A stretch of 64,000 nt of DNA from Hofstenia miamia. Its lineage: Eukaryota; Xenacoelomorpha; Acoela. Position numbers and translations under genes: made by a program. The notes under the pieces were generated by a model. It was given only the letters and a program-made list of their open reading frames with translations, was not told the DNA's origin and did no database searches. This document shows positions 22,671 through 35,456 of the stretch, one piece after another (the stretch's first letter is position 1; each line of letters begins with the position of its first letter). The stretch lies in contig SCFE01000100.1 of NCBI GenBank assembly GCA_004352715.1, positions 1,664,770 through 1,728,769 on the forward strand, written 5' to 3'.

Positions 22671-22945
22671 TAGGGACATGTGAATCTGAATACTTCAAAT
22701 TCGAGTCGGACATTGCAAATGGAGATTTATTTAAAAACATAACAGTATTTTACAATTGTTTTTGAATTTGAGTTTTCTACCTGTCAAATGACAATACAAA
22801 TGTCAATCACTAGCGATTCATTGATTTTTAATGTTTTAACCTTGAAAAATTAATTGCAATTCGACTTGAAATTGAAAACAGAAATATTTGGAATCGAGTA
22901 ATCTACTCGAAAATTCGAGTTCTTAGTAAATTCATTCGTCTGCGA
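22671..22945. mobile_element. Degenerate TCGAG-rich MITE (family B), probable copy
   Basis: The left side TAGGGACATGTG followed by CAAATTCGAGTCGG, and the right side with ACTCGAAAATTCGAGTT, resemble the arms of the clear family B copy at 39242-39635. Ends are blurred and no target duplication is readable. Confidence 0.35.
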
Positions 22946-23004
22946 AGCACTTTATATTGTGTACTACGGCGTGACCTGGAAAATTTCATGAGAAAAACTA
23001 ATGA

Positions 23005-23172
23005 AAAATATTGTACGCAATGTGGGACGAAGTGAGAACAGGTGTTTTGCGAAATGTTGGAGCTTCAGCAGTGTGCAGAATAAGCTCTGATAGCGTTCAA
23101 AACATCGAAATAGATTGCAAAGAAATCTATTTTCAACGAATAGCACAGAAACTAAGAGCACCATTGTATTAA
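23005..23172 (+). other. Coding-like patch open on both strands
   Basis: The plus frame (56 codons) holds MWDEVRTGVLRNVGASAVCR and KEIYFQRIAQKLRAPLY. The minus frame 22964-23164 (ATG at 23164) is hydrophobic, starting MVLLVSVLFVENRFL. Both avoid stops and the GC content is locally raised. Which strand, if either, is coding cannot be told. No family is recognised. Confidence 0.2.
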
Positions 23173-24297
23173 ACGTATGTAATTATAAAACTAATTCAAA
23201 AATTTAAAAAGCACTCCGAGAACTCACACAAAGTAGTTCAATTTCCCCCCGAGTGGCATTTACAGATTCAAATGTGCAGCCGTTTTTTTTCAAATACTTT
23301 GAAAATTAGTTCATTCATTACTCACACACTTCGCAGACATTTTCGAAAGGGATTGGTAAATTGCTTTCCTTTGAAGAAATAATTTCATTACTGTTTCCAG
23401 ACGGCAGACCAAACCATTCTGAAAACCCAATGGGTCTTCATTAGGCCAAGACATATTTTTAAATAATCTGCAAAAAACATTAACAAAAATTGTTTTGAGA
23501 AATCATGATAATAAATTGGCAGAAGGAGCAGAGACAAAAGGAAGGTCATGTTAAAGTATTTCGAAGATGACGTTAACGAAAAATCAAATGAATTTTTTTA
23601 CTATGTAAATTGAGCATAAAAACTAGACTTTTTCCAATGAGGAGTCTTTTTGATTGATTTGTAAGCTATATTTCGCTTAATGCTGTAAATCCAGGGAATT
23701 ATTGATAAATGTGAATTAGATGCATAAATTATTCAAGATATTGATTTGTATTTCATTTTGCCAAAGTCGGCGGACATTGATTCGTATGAAACAACTGCGA
23801 TAAAGGAACTGATAGCAATTAATACAATTGTCCTTCAATCATATATTTCAGAAAGTGCATATTTACATGGGGTAGTTATTAAAAACAAATCTCGCACAAA
23901 GATGGGAAGTCAGATAGGTATTCATAACATTCCTTTAGTTCGGGAATAGATAAAGAAAATGATATTAAATTTCTTCAAGCAGTCGCTCACTTATGTTGTA
24001 TATTTGCTCGAATTATTTCCTTTGCTATTTTCTCTTATAATATTAAATGTTTAAAACGTAGTAAGCAAAAATTCGTTGCGTTGTAGGCAAATTCCAAATT
24101 CACAGCATTGTTACAAAAATTAACCTGACAGGAAATCTAAATATGATCTAGAAAAAATGCTCATATCTCCCATATCATTGTTTTTTCGAATTGCATTAGA
24201 GTGAACCCTCGTAGTTACATTTGCGCAATTTTCTCAATGTTCTATTTAGAGCCCCAATATGTAAAAATATTAAATGTAAATAAAACAGAATTCGATA
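23173..24297. other. Intergenic
   Basis: No gene supported. Frame 23746-23949 (+) is not recognised. Confidence 0.35.
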
Positions 24298-24640
24298 TTA
24301 TTGAAATGGTAGCATAATACTAGAGTTAAAAAAGTTATTGTTTTCATTGCAATTAAAGTTAGTTATTGTAATATGACTTTGCTTTCCATTGGCTGCACTT
24401 AATGATATACGTATAATATTCGCAAAAAAATAATTGAATCCAGCAAGAATTTCTACTATTACGTGCGTAGAATTGGCGCTGGTCACATGTTCGGCGACGA
24501 TGGTGCAACAATTTAACCCTATCTCAGCCGTGATTTTTTCGTTTTTAAAACCGAGGGGTGCAGGTGCCTCAACAGCAACCCCTCATAAAATCAATCCTAT
24601 TCATCATCAAGCAGCGAAATTTGATAGAACTATAGCTTAA
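24298..24640. other. GC-raised patch with open frames on both strands
   Basis: The minus frame is open from about 24570 to 24298 and contains VEAPAPLGFKNEKITAEIG and EHVTSANSTHVIVEILAG. The plus frame 24434-24640 holds SAVIFSFLKPRGAGASTAT. Three consecutive TGA codons interrupt the minus frame just upstream (24603-24611). If they were Trp, as in invertebrate mitochondrial code, the minus frame would continue, but I see no convincing match to a mitochondrial gene. A decayed nuclear exon is equally possible. Confidence 0.25.
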
Positions 24641-26558
24641 ATACAACTAAATACTAAAAGAAAAAATTCTATATTCTGAAACTCTGGCATCATAAAGGGC
24701 TCTGATGTCAACAAATTGACGTAAATGTCAAACCATTTGAAAAAATTGTTTCAATATCATAACAACGCTATATCCAGCAGGGAGATGGGCAAAGATAAAC
24801 GGATTAGATGTCATCATGGCCTGACGCGCTGAAGCGAATTTACCATTGAAGGTAACAATAAAAATACTGGTTTTTTAGAATAATATTTTCACAGCTATGG
24901 AAGTATAATTCTTATTTTTAGATATTTGTCTTGGTAGCAGCATTTTCCGTCAGCAACCTCCCCCACACCCCAACCCCGGCCGAAATAAGGTTAAATTAAT
25001 AGCCGAATGTTCAAATATAATGATGTTCTACTGGTATATATGATATTTATCTCATTTTCGTGATCACTACTAGTCTGTATTACTGCGTCCATCTTCGTAT
25101 CACACTGTAAAAGACCATTTCCACGCTAAATCATTTATTCTTGAAATACATTGCAATGTAAAAATAGCTGAAATGATACAGAAAAATTCGACTATTTTCA
25201 TTTATGATCAGTCCTGATGCCGAAAATACACGTTCTGATGGTTGACTCAGTTCATACTGGTTGGGGTTAGGGTTAAGGTCCACCTCTAATGACGGGGAAT
25301 ATGACATTCATCGTACTCAATGAATTTCAGTAAATAGATTTAATCGTATTGAGTTATAAGCTTGAGACTATAGCATGCTATATAAAAGTGCTGATGTTGA
25401 ATGGCGAAAAGAAGTTTCGTCTTCCAATCTGTCGTACTAGTTCGTATGCAAATTAATTTGTTCCCAGGACAATAAAATATCTCGTAACAAATGAAATTCT
25501 CAATTATCTATAATCTGGAGCTTTTTATATTCTTATCCCAGCTTACATTTGAAATGAGGTTGTAGGGCGGTTTACGCTCTCTATATGTTACACCGATTCT
25601 TTAGCAGTTGAAAGGTTCTTTGGACAATAAAAACTCATTGCAATTTTCAATATCCCAAAAGCCGCAGCTGTTAAAGTAAGGAATGCTGAAAAATTCTAGC
25701 GTTTGATTAGTTGACAATTTTTTATGAGATAAATATTTGTTTACAGACTTAAATGTTATTTCTCGTCCATATTGGTTAAAGTGCAAGTTTATTATTATCA
25801 CCAGCTATATTTAGCATGGAGTTTGTGCAGCTTTCCAAGTGTGAATTTTTTTATCCCATCGATATTCCAACTGAGAAGTTAGATTTATTGTCCCAAAAGT
25901 GACTTGGCTATTCTATGTCACTAACATACACTTGTTATGATACGTCATTTGACTCCAAGGTGAAAAAATATCATATGCATAATATACCCAACTTAATAAA
26001 TAATTGAAACAACGGATAAACATTTATCCTTCGAGATTCCTATCAGTGGATCAGTCTCGATCAAGTCTGGCTTTGAGTTTACTTTTCTAATGATTCTTAC
26101 AAATAGGTTTATGAATTAATTTTGACTAATATTGAATTGACATTTCTGGATGGTTTCAAATCCAACGATGCGCCAAAAATGCATCTCTTGCTTTCTCCAA
26201 TAATCCTGATGAAGACGTTCGCATTTGATATTGCTGTCGCAAATGAAAAAAGTCGTGGAAGCTCTGCAAGTGATCAATAATCTGACGAATCAATAATCTG
26301 ATGAAATATTGAGCAAATCAAAAATAATTATTTACCAGCATGCATTTTGTGAAATATATCAAAAACAATGCTCACTAGTGGTTACTATGCCCAACATAGC
26401 AAAGTCCCAAACACAAAGCAAATGCATATATGATCGTTTTATTCTGGAAAAGTAGTCATATTCATTCATCTGATAGATATCGTAGTGTACAAAATCATGC
26501 ATTTAAATCAAACACAAATCAGAAGAATGACTGTTCAAAGTGGTCAATATTGATAAAA
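24641..26558. other. Intergenic
   Basis: AT-rich, with a C-rich stretch (CCTCCCCCACACCCCAACCC) near 24957-24976. No supported gene. Minus frame 25601-25801 lies downstream of the receptor-like fragment on the same strand and could belong to the same decayed locus, but shows no diagnostic motif. Confidence 0.35.
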
Positions 26559-26816
26559 CTACATTGATACATGCATTTTTAAACTATAAGCACATACACG
26601 CACAGCAATATTAAAAATTAGATTTATAAATTGTTGGGCAACACACTTAGCAATGATAATATCAATCACATTTAAAGTAAGCATCAAACCAAATGGATAT
26701 GGCATAAGTCTTAGATGATGCCTATAAAATCCAAACTGTCTTAATAAAAATAGAATGAGGAGCGCTTGTGGAATGCAACATTCGATACTGATCGAAATTG
26801 TAAGCTGACTATTCAT
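26559..26816 (-). pseudogene. Chemoreceptor-like (gustatory-receptor-type) membrane fragment
   Basis: An 85-codon minus frame with ATG at 26816, right after an in-frame stop. It has two hydrophobic stretches: PQALLILFLLRQFGF (residues about 16-30) and FGLMLTLNVIDIIIAKCVAQ (about 42-61), followed by QFINLIFNIAVRVCAYSLKM. The order of a membrane span, then (I/V)D with a second span, then QF..L...I..R resembles the TM3-TM4 area of arthropod gustatory receptors, which are seven-pass ligand-gated channels in sensory neurons. No other exon is firmly linked. The fragment may be an exon (possible acceptor ATAGTCAG near 26805) or a relic. A different multi-pass protein cannot be excluded. Confidence 0.35.
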
Positions 26817-27864
26817 TGTTCAGTGGCAGTAAACATTATCACAAAAAAAATTTTTTGAAGAAAAAATTGACGTAGGAAATTGAAATTGAAGAAAAGTAAT
26901 TGTCGGGCTTAAAACTACCTATTACACCGATAACTATTTTTTAATAGTAACGGTTACTAAAAATGAAAAAGCAACTATATTGGTATTTGTGAGAAACCAT
27001 CAGGAGCTTTCCATAGTTACGTGTGATAGGCAGACAGGAAAAATCAAACTCTAAACCTCAATAATTTTCTTTCCTGATATAAATAGATAACATGAAAAAT
27101 AAGACAAGTATAAATATCCTCAACGAAATAATTATTTATGGGAAGCATTTGTGTATTTTACAGACCAATAAAGTTAGGACAGGTTGTGAACAAGGTTTTC
27201 CCAAAATTTCAAGAAAGAAACAAAATTGCGAAACATCAAAAACTTGAAAAATTTCAAAAAAAAATATCGTGGTTACGTGTGTGACAATGAAGTTACGCGT
27301 GTGACACTGTGTGTTTTTTTATATATAACTCTGATTTCTTTGTAGCTGCAATGAATAAAAAGAAACTTTATAAATAACAAAAATTGAAATTTAGTTGAAC
27401 TTTTTATTGAGAGACAAAAAAGTAACAAAATAGAAAAATATAAATAGCATACATACAGTGTGTCCCAAGCAACATTTGATAACATGCAATGAATATATTT
27501 ACACTTTTTGATATATAAATACAGTGAGTTTACATTGTGAGGGGGAACCAAAATAATTCTGTGAGGAAAGGCAAAATTTTACTGAGATTAACCTAGAAAC
27601 AAATCTAGTCACTTGGATTTCAGGAATAAAAATAAATGGCGAAACACAAATTTTTGTGAAAAGTTAATATCTATTTTAGGTACTTGATTGACAAACCAGC
27701 ATTTTTCCATAGTTGCAAATTGTTTTCTGTGGTTTAAATAAAATGCATTCAGAAAATCCCATCAACTTTAACGGTTTTCTCAAAGGTATGGTATCTTCAC
27801 TAATGTCCACAATTTATGTAAATCTAGTGTTCATGACTATGTATATGTTAAATAATGCTATCTA
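26817..27864. other. Intergenic
   Basis: No gene supported. The phrase TTACGTGTGTGACA recurs (around 27270, 27300, 28515, 28675) with GTTACG(C/T)GTGTGACA as core, an unexplained short interspersed motif. Confidence 0.4.
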
Positions 27865-28449
27865 CAGGGGGTACCCATAAGTTTCTGCAGTAAAGGAAAA
27901 ACACATGAAAAAAACCAGCAAATATTTATTAATCAACATCTTTCAGATGTTCAAAATAGCTTCTCTGAATAATCGGTTTTTGGACGTCCTCTGCGTTCTT
28001 TTTCTGTTGTCTCAAAATTTCCTTCTCTGAATTTTCGCACCCAGTCAAAACAGGTACGAATGCAGACTGAGTTTGGGCCCAAAGTAGCGTTGATCTCCTT
28101 ATGGACATCTTCTGTCGTCAATCCACGTTTCCAGCCGTAATAAATCAATTTTCTGATGTCTTCGCGAGAAAAATCCTTGACTTTACTTGAAACAAACGGT
28201 TGAGAAAATTCGAATGATCAACCGTAACAGCGCAAGCAGAGGTGAAGCTTCGGTGTGAGCTGCAATCACGAAGCGCTGAGCCTTCGATCGATGGTCAAGA
28301 TTGTTAACAACTCACGAAAGCAAGAAAACCGAGCTTTTTAATGCGAGAAAAGCACAAGATGTTAATACTGAATTTTACAAGTTTGTGGATGCCACGAATT
28401 CTTCAACAAATTAATTTCTGTCACTGCAGAAACTTATGGGTACCCCCTG
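27865..28449 (-). mobile_element. Mariner deletion derivative with perfect 27-bp terminal repeats
   Basis: The ends at 27865-27891 and 28423-28449 are perfect inverted repeats of 27 bp beginning CAGGGGGTACCCATAAG. TA flanks both sides (27863-27864 and 28450-28451). The element is 585 bp and keeps only the first part of the transposase gene. Identical ends mean recent movement or strong homogenisation, so this is probably the youngest non-autonomous element here. Confidence 0.92.
27951..28215 (-). pseudogene. Mariner transposase N-terminal helix-turn-helix, truncated
   Basis: The minus frame reads through VSSKVKDFSREDIRKLIYY, then KEINATLGPNSVCIRTCFDW, VRKFREGNF and ERRGRPKTD to a stop at 27951. 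This is the mariner HTH_48-type DNA-binding half: a first helix-turn-helix, the conserved VR(K)F(R)xG(N/D)F, then the GRP linker. No catalytic domain is present because the element is internally deleted. Such a DNA-binding fragment could bind its own terminal repeats if expressed, but there is no evidence that it is. Confidence 0.85.
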
Positions 28450-31352
28450 TATATTCAAGAAATCACTTTTGTTCAAAGTTGATTGCTAAAATTGTGAAAA
28501 ATAATTTAACATTCATAGTTACGTGTGTGACACATGCATGGTTATGGTTATGTGTGTGTGCTGCATTTGTCTGGTTCTCAAAATGTAATTAATTCTGCCA
28601 AAAGGGAAAATGTACAAGATTCGTGTTTTAGCAAAAGCTTTAGTAGAGAAATATATTTTTAGAATAATCAGTTACGTGTGTGACAACAATTTTGTGTGTC
28701 ATTGTTTAATCAATTTCATACTAAAATGAATTTAATTTTTCTTTCTCTTGACAATATGTCATTTATAAACCTCTACTTCACTTACTGATAAAATAATTAG
28801 TTTTTTTCATGTTGTTAAAACATGCCATTTTTACCTTCAAAGCATATGGTTATAAACCATCTAAATTTTTACATCAGATATGCCAAATTTTAACGAGCCC
28901 TGATGACTCAACAATGTGGAATATTTTGTTAAAACCACGATTTCACAAACTTAGAATGGTGATAGAAACTTCAAACAAGCTCCCATTATTACTTTCAATG
29001 ACTTTGAAAATAACCTCGAGGTTGACAATCCTGCGAAATGCTCCATCAAAAACGCTAAAAACATGTTTTTATAAAACATTAAATTTTTGAATTTTTTCAA
29101 CAACAATCTTGCAATTATAGTCACTCAGATACCATATATGATATGCCCAAAATTACATTTGTAGGAAGTGAGCAATTATTCAAAATATGTAGTAGACGCA
29201 AAAACATCGTATTGTAAAAAATCTAAGCAGGGAATAAAGTTAATGCCGAAATAGATCAAATAAAAAGTTAGTAAATTACTTTCAAGTTCAGCGAATACGT
29301 ATGATGGCGCAGCACATCAGTATTGGCTTCGAGTCCTTTTTGCAAGTACGAGTACCAAGTACTTACCAGTCAATGTCCGAAGAACGAGCATCGATTACCT
29401 GCTTATGTAAATTTTCTCTCAGCTTAAAGTTAATGACTTAGCACAAGCTCTTGCAGTAAGGTGATTGACAAGAATTGATATGTCTATAATTTATTATTTG
29501 TTTATGTTGTGTAAACCAATTTAATGACAACGAATTCAACTGTCAATAACACACAAGTAATCATTTTTCCTGATAAATTTCTCGAGCACTGCATGCACAT
29601 TAGGCTGATGCAACCAAACAAAATAAAAATTAAGTTTTGCACAGCAAAAAGATTTACTAGATAAATGCATTTAAAAACTATAAAAGAGGAGAAAAAATTA
29701 GCCCATCGCCGTTACATAAAACTAAGCCTAGACTAACCGATGTGTATTTGGTCTTTTATTTAGCTGGCCCTTATACAATCAACTGATCAGCATTCTTTAA
29801 GTTCGATTGCGGACCCAGCTCGTTTCAGATGAGAGAAATATTATTACTTCATTTCCTGCTGACGTCAATTATTGCTGAACAAAGCAATAATTTGTAATTC
29901 GAATAATTTGCGATTGTGAAACATCTGCAGGACTTATATAGAGACATAATTTGAATTCGAATTACAAGTAATTTTCAAAAATAAGCATGAATGTATAAAT
30001 GTATCAAAAGGAATAAAAGAGGATATTTCTAAAATTAGCTAACGCAAAAATTAACACGACAGAAAAATGTATAAGGTGCATCAGAAAATCAAAAAGAATG
30101 AAAAATTATTGCATGCTATTGTTTTATAATGAAATATATATTAACATAAATATAATACACCACACTTCAAAAGGATATTTACAAGCATGCTCAAATTGTT
30201 TGGCAAACCAATTGAAGAATGTCTTTTATAAATTATCAATCTTGGTTACGAATTAACTTTACAGTAATTATACCTTGGTTACCAATCAACATTACTTATA
30301 ATAAAGCGCGAGAAAAAAAAAGAAAAAAAGAAAAAATTAGAAAAAATTTCTTCAAATATAGGAATGTATCCTTTGTACACTAGTCTAAAAATAGCAACAC
30401 TTCTAGAATAACAGGACATCGAACGAATACAAGAACATCAAATTAAGTGGGCTTACAGATGTATGGTATCCAAAAATTTATTTCTTTTAATTTCTATTAT
30501 CTCAAAAACTGAGAATCATTGCTTAGTTATTTCTAGTTTCGCTACACATATATTTTCAAGGTTTAACCGACTACAACACAATTAAGCAAATATAAAAGAA
30601 AAAGTAAAAATACTCTCATTTTTAAATTTTGAAGAACATTTCAGTTTAATATTATTTATTAAATTTACTTTATAAAATACATTGAAATTGATTAATTAAT
30701 TGCAGTCATGAATTTGTTTCGTGTTGATTTTCCATATTTAATTCAAGCTATAATGTAAATCTACGTATTTTTCTACCCTATTGTGTAGGTTCACTGTTCT
30801 GAGATTCTAGTTTTTCTTTTGTTCGGTAACCATTACCAGTGTAAATGTACGCAAAATCACGTAGAGTGTCTGAATTACAGTTTTTTGATTTTGAACAAAT
30901 TCTAAAATTAAACGCAAGCTCAATTGCTCCGATTGGGAACATCGTGGTATTCAAGCATTTCAGGTCCGGTACAGTTGCTTATTTCAAAAAAATTATTCTA
31001 AAACTCCTTCAAACGCAAGATGCAATCAATCAATCCAGTTCCACTTAATATTAAAATTACTTATATAGAATGTGCCGTACACGTATTTCTCCTTCGCTCA
31101 GATCCTAATTGGACATATCCCCGTGGATTAGAAAAATCATTTGCAGTTCAATTTTGCTGATAGTGTAAATGGAAAGTCTATTGCGAAAGTAACCAAAAGA
31201 ATAAAACATCGTGAGAATTGCGTGAATTCTCATTACAAGGAGATTAATTGGGAATGCTCTCGAATGCCGCATGCGATGGTTAACCTGCATATGTGAACGA
31301 AGAGCTCTCGAAAAGAAATCATTTATATCTTGAATCTACAAAGTGATGCGTA
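28450..31352. other. Intergenic with unassigned frames
   Basis: Nothing firm. Frame 28809-29090 (+, 93 codons) and ATG frames 30845-31048 (+) and 31105-31290 (-) are not recognised. The last contains FPINLLVMRIHAILTMFYSF, a single hydrophobic span. A poly-purine tract AAAAAAAAAGAAAAAAAGAA lies near 30311-30330. Confidence 0.35.
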
Positions 31353-31894
31353 CAGGGTGCTCCATAAATCAAATCGCTAGTGAAGTTGCAATTTCCACAT
31401 TAACTTCAATGCAACCATGTAAATTTCAAAAAATTATTGACAATATTTGCTTAAAAGTTTTAATTTTTTTTAAATAACATTCAATTGACTAAAATTTTAA
31501 AGTTAGATTTACTTCTGTATTCAAAGTGAACCTGGATGAGAAAATAGAATTTTGGGATACTGTTTTAGCAAATAACAGCCCTATTTGTGAATTACAATAT
31601 TACAGAGCAAATCACAATTTGGTTAAGAATCCCCCCTAGACTATAGGAACATTGATTAAAATTTAGCGGCATCCAAAATTGAGGGTTTTGCATATTTTTC
31701 ATGTGCTGTTGTTATGTGAGGCAAATATTTCATCTGTTGTTCACAGTCAGTGATGGTAATTTTGAACAGTTTCGAAGATTTTTTACAATATTGACTAGGG
31801 GAATTTTCAATATATATTACAGTTGGTTACACTTCTAGCCTATTTCTTTGCTCAAAGAGCTCATGAAAAAATGTGAAACTAATGGGACACCCTG
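31353..31894. mobile_element. Possible degenerate mariner-type MITE
   Basis: TA then CAGGGTGCTCCATAAATC at 31353-31370 pairs inversely with ATGGGACACCCTG at 31882-31894 over about 13 bp with mismatches. No TA follows the right end. No transposase lies inside. Confidence 0.4.
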
Positions 31895-33126
31895 GATCAA
31901 TTAATTATAAATTACATGATAGCGGTACAAGGTCATAAAATATCGAAAAAAACGATAAAGACATGATGTATCCAGGAAGGTGAAATATTTGCAAAGGGAC
32001 GATAATTAATTTTTATTTATTATACGTAATAAAAGTAGAATAGTGGAATTTACTGAATTTGCAATCCACAAAACGGTGGTGATTAGATCAAATTGTACGT
32101 GGAAGTAAAACTAAGAAAGTTAAACAGAAATTAAAGCTACGTACAAAGTGGAGGATTTTTTGATCACCATTTCGCATTTTCAATAAAGCAGAATAAATCC
32201 GAGTGGCAAAGCAAGAGATTTCAACTGAGAGCAGACTTCAACGTTGTAAACAAGTGACGCGCGTTCTGCAGCTGGATTGGCGTTGACAAACACCCGGGAA
32301 ATCATTCAAACAGCTCCAATCAGAAATATTATAAAACAAAAGATATTAAAAGCATGCCTTACTCATGGGAATTACACGCCTTTATTTTATTCAAGGCAGT
32401 GTACATCAGACGGATATGCATAAAGCCAATTAAATGCTTACGCACAATGCAAAGATCTCTAGATAGAGAAATTATAATTACGATGTACATTCGATCATTT
32501 TAACAGGAGTTGACATCCAGATGATGGAAAATGTGTTATTTTTGTTAACTGCTCAACATGAGAATATTCAGTTTTCATATATGTAGAAGTAACTAAGTTT
32601 AAAAATAAATGGTTAACTCATTTAAAAAATAAGTGTTAATGCAAATTTAGATGCTGTGCATTAAAACATAAAATTTTACAATCAGAAATTTTCAAACAGT
32701 AATAAGCATTACAATAGAAAATGCTTTTAAATTTTCTGTCTGCCAATGAAGGCACTGAGTGCTAACTGAATGGCTTAGATTGTTATTTCTGAAATTCTAG
32801 ACTTAGTACCTTGCTTCATTATTAAATATCAAATTGCAAAAACTTGTATTGTCGACTTGATATTTGGCCCCAAAACCGGCAGAATGATGAATTTTAAGAA
32901 CATGCAGAGATGGAAAGCCTTTCTATTGTTGAGCAACATATGAAAATCACTCAAAACAGTAAGTGACCATTCCTGGCGGTCCTTATTGAGACTTGTTGAG
33001 GTGACTGCCCTTCTCAAAGACTACATGTCATATTAAGACATTTTTAATTCAATATCTTCGGCAATATCTTAAAGTGATCTAGATATGGACTTCGGTAGTA
33101 TAACATCGGAAGTTCACTAGTCTGGT
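31895..33126. other. Intergenic
   Basis: No gene supported. A GC-raised stretch near 32220-32310 has no long frame. Confidence 0.4.
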
Positions 33127-33494
33127 ACAGAGTTGTAACCGGGTCGTGATTTCAAGCCCGAGCCCGGTCATTAACCAAGCCTATACCGATCAGTTGCAGT
33201 TGGTAAAATTTGGGCCGAGGCTCGGCCCGGTACCGTCATATCTAAGACCATTATAAAACGCTTGCTATTACTAAGTAAATTTCTGAGATCATTGCAATTC
33301 TTGTAGTCGTGGATTTACTTTTTGATGCATAATTAGTCCGTTGAATATATTAGATAATATATTATAATGTAAGAGAAAAATGTATAGTTATCAACACAAT
33401 TTTGAACAATTCTAGGCCTGTTTTGCAGACATTTCATATCCAGGCCCGATTCTTTCTTAATTTTTCGGCCCACAACCGGCCCGGTAACAACTCT
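33127..33494. mobile_element. hAT-type MITE (family C) with 8-bp target duplication
   Basis: Left end ACAGAGTTGTAACCGGG and right end CCGGTAACAACTCT are inverted repeats. Both arms are GC-rich (GAGCCCGG; GGCCGAGGCTCGGCCCGG; CGGCCCACAACCGGCCCGG) while the middle is AT-rich. The flanks agtctggt (33119-33126) and agtctgga (33495-33502) are an 8-bp duplication with one mismatch, as hAT transposases make. Confidence 0.75.
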
Positions 33495-33502
33495 AGTCTG
33501 GA

Positions 33503-34611
33503 ATGAGCGAAGCAGTAAAAACATCACTGTGCAAACACTCTGATTTCTGCTATTTCCGCAATTTCGAGACCATAAAAATTAGTAGTATATTTTAGATATG
33601 GATTATCTGTATATCTGAGAATATATTACATTCCTGCAAAAAAATAAATTTAATTCTGTAAATTCCAAACAATTCTTCTGTATGGTTTTAGTAATATATT
33701 TTCAAATTGATTTATCCCATTAATCATCAAGATACTTACTTGTAAGCATTGCGCTTGTACTATTCTTGTACTTAATGCGAACTTAAAGTAAGCACAAGAA
33801 AATTAATGGTCTGCTTAGACACCAAACATATTGCAGACACCAAATTAGCAGGGAATGGCACTGAATACAAACAAATGCTCCAAGTGTTGGAGTGTCAATA
33901 CCAGTCAATTAGCCGGATTTAAACTATGAACAAACTTATTCCTTCAATCAAAACCTTTGTTTCTGACATGGGCAAACCAATTCATAGTTCGTAATAAAAA
34001 ATACATTTCGTAAGCAATTATAATTAATATGGGTAATATAACAGTTAATTAATGGTTAAGTTTGACAGCATACTACTAACCAACTATTGTAAAGTTTTTA
34101 ATAAGGTCTCTCTTGAACTGTTTGTTTTGATGAAATGTGAATTAATTTAAAGGCAATGAAATAAACTACAACTTCCACATAATTGGAATAGTTATGGCAT
34201 CGCTAAACTGGTAGCTTCTCATATATTTTGTTACGAACTTCATAGATTTGAAGTCAAGGAAGTTCTATGTCCATATTCTTATCGTCATTCCCTTGCAGGA
34301 AATGACGTCTCCAGATATTTCTATTCGCCAACATTTTTTGGAATTTCTATTTCAAGAAACAGGAATAAAGATCTCTAGACAGCGTGTTGTTTCAAATGGT
34401 GGACGACACAACGCGATCTGAATTTTGAAAGTAAATAAATTGTCAAATATCACATAGGTATACCAAAATAAAAAGGAAAAATTGATTTCAGATATTCAAC
34501 TGGGAAGTAAGAAACGGTCTATACATTGAAAGCACTGGGGAAAACTAAAAATTTTTTCATTAAAAATTGAGACTTCGGATGGTTATAGTATCGCAGAACC
34601 AGTCACCTTAA
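33503..34611. other. Intergenic
   Basis: No gene supported. Confidence 0.4.
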
Positions 34612-34878
34612 TTGCCCAGTATCACGGGCCACATCGGGATCCCCATGGAAAATATCAGTATTGATTTTGCAATAAATTTACAGAAATCGTACTATAGGAC
34701 ATACATGCATTATAATTTGGGATATCAGAAAACAAACGTAAAACTTGTTAAAGATATGATGTATACAAAATGTAAAGTTTTCAAATCTCAATATTTTGAA
34801 CTTAATCCCTTGACGTTTGTGATAGTTTTCATAAGCTTTGGAATTAAAACATATAATTTTCAATGTATGCGTTTATAA
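34612..34878 (+). pseudogene. Possible chemoreceptor C-terminal fragment
   Basis: An 88-codon plus frame whose last third reads KSQYFELNPLTFVIVFISFG then IKTYNFQ. Gustatory receptors end with a short F.L loop, a hydrophobic last span and a TY-x(n)-Q motif. The order is right, but the spacing from TY to Q is too short and the opening codon is not ATG. A possible acceptor (CAATAAATTTACAG) precedes 34684. Weak evidence. Confidence 0.2.
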
Positions 34879-35138
34879 ATGCCATAAAATTGCTTATATG
34901 ACAAGATTAAAAAATTCCTCGGTTTGATTTTTACTACTATGTTCTTTAGACAAGCGCACACACATATTCCAAAAACCACAGAAACTCGTTAACCTGAAAT
35001 TCCAAATTCCCATTGTGAAGTAATAGAAATTGAATTATTTTTTGTATTTGTAGAACAATAATTCGCAATTATTGAAAGAATTTATTGATCAAACTGTGCA
35101 ATACAAATTATTCATTCGATGCACAAAATGTTTTTGTA

Positions 35139-35265
35139 NNNNNNNNNNNNNNNNNNNNNNNNNNNNNNNNNNNNNNNNNNNNNNNNNNNNNNNNNNNNNN
35201 NNNNNNNNNNNNNNNNNNNNNNNNNNNNNNNNNNNNNNNNNNNNNNNNNNNNNNNNNNNNNNNNN
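35139..35265. other. Assembly gap, 127 N
   Basis: A run of 127 Ns with unremarkable flanks. Confidence 0.95.
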
Positions 35266-35456
35266 AGTTAAGAAAGGTTGCTCAACAAATATATTAATTT
35301 ATAAATATAGTACAGGCCAAAAGTTTGGGAACACTTTCCAAATTTAGAAATTTTTGTATTTTACAATAAAAAACGCAATGTTGAAACAATATAATAACAC
35401 AATGTAGAAACAATATAACACCGTGTAGAAAGTAAATAGTTAATTCAAAAATCTCA

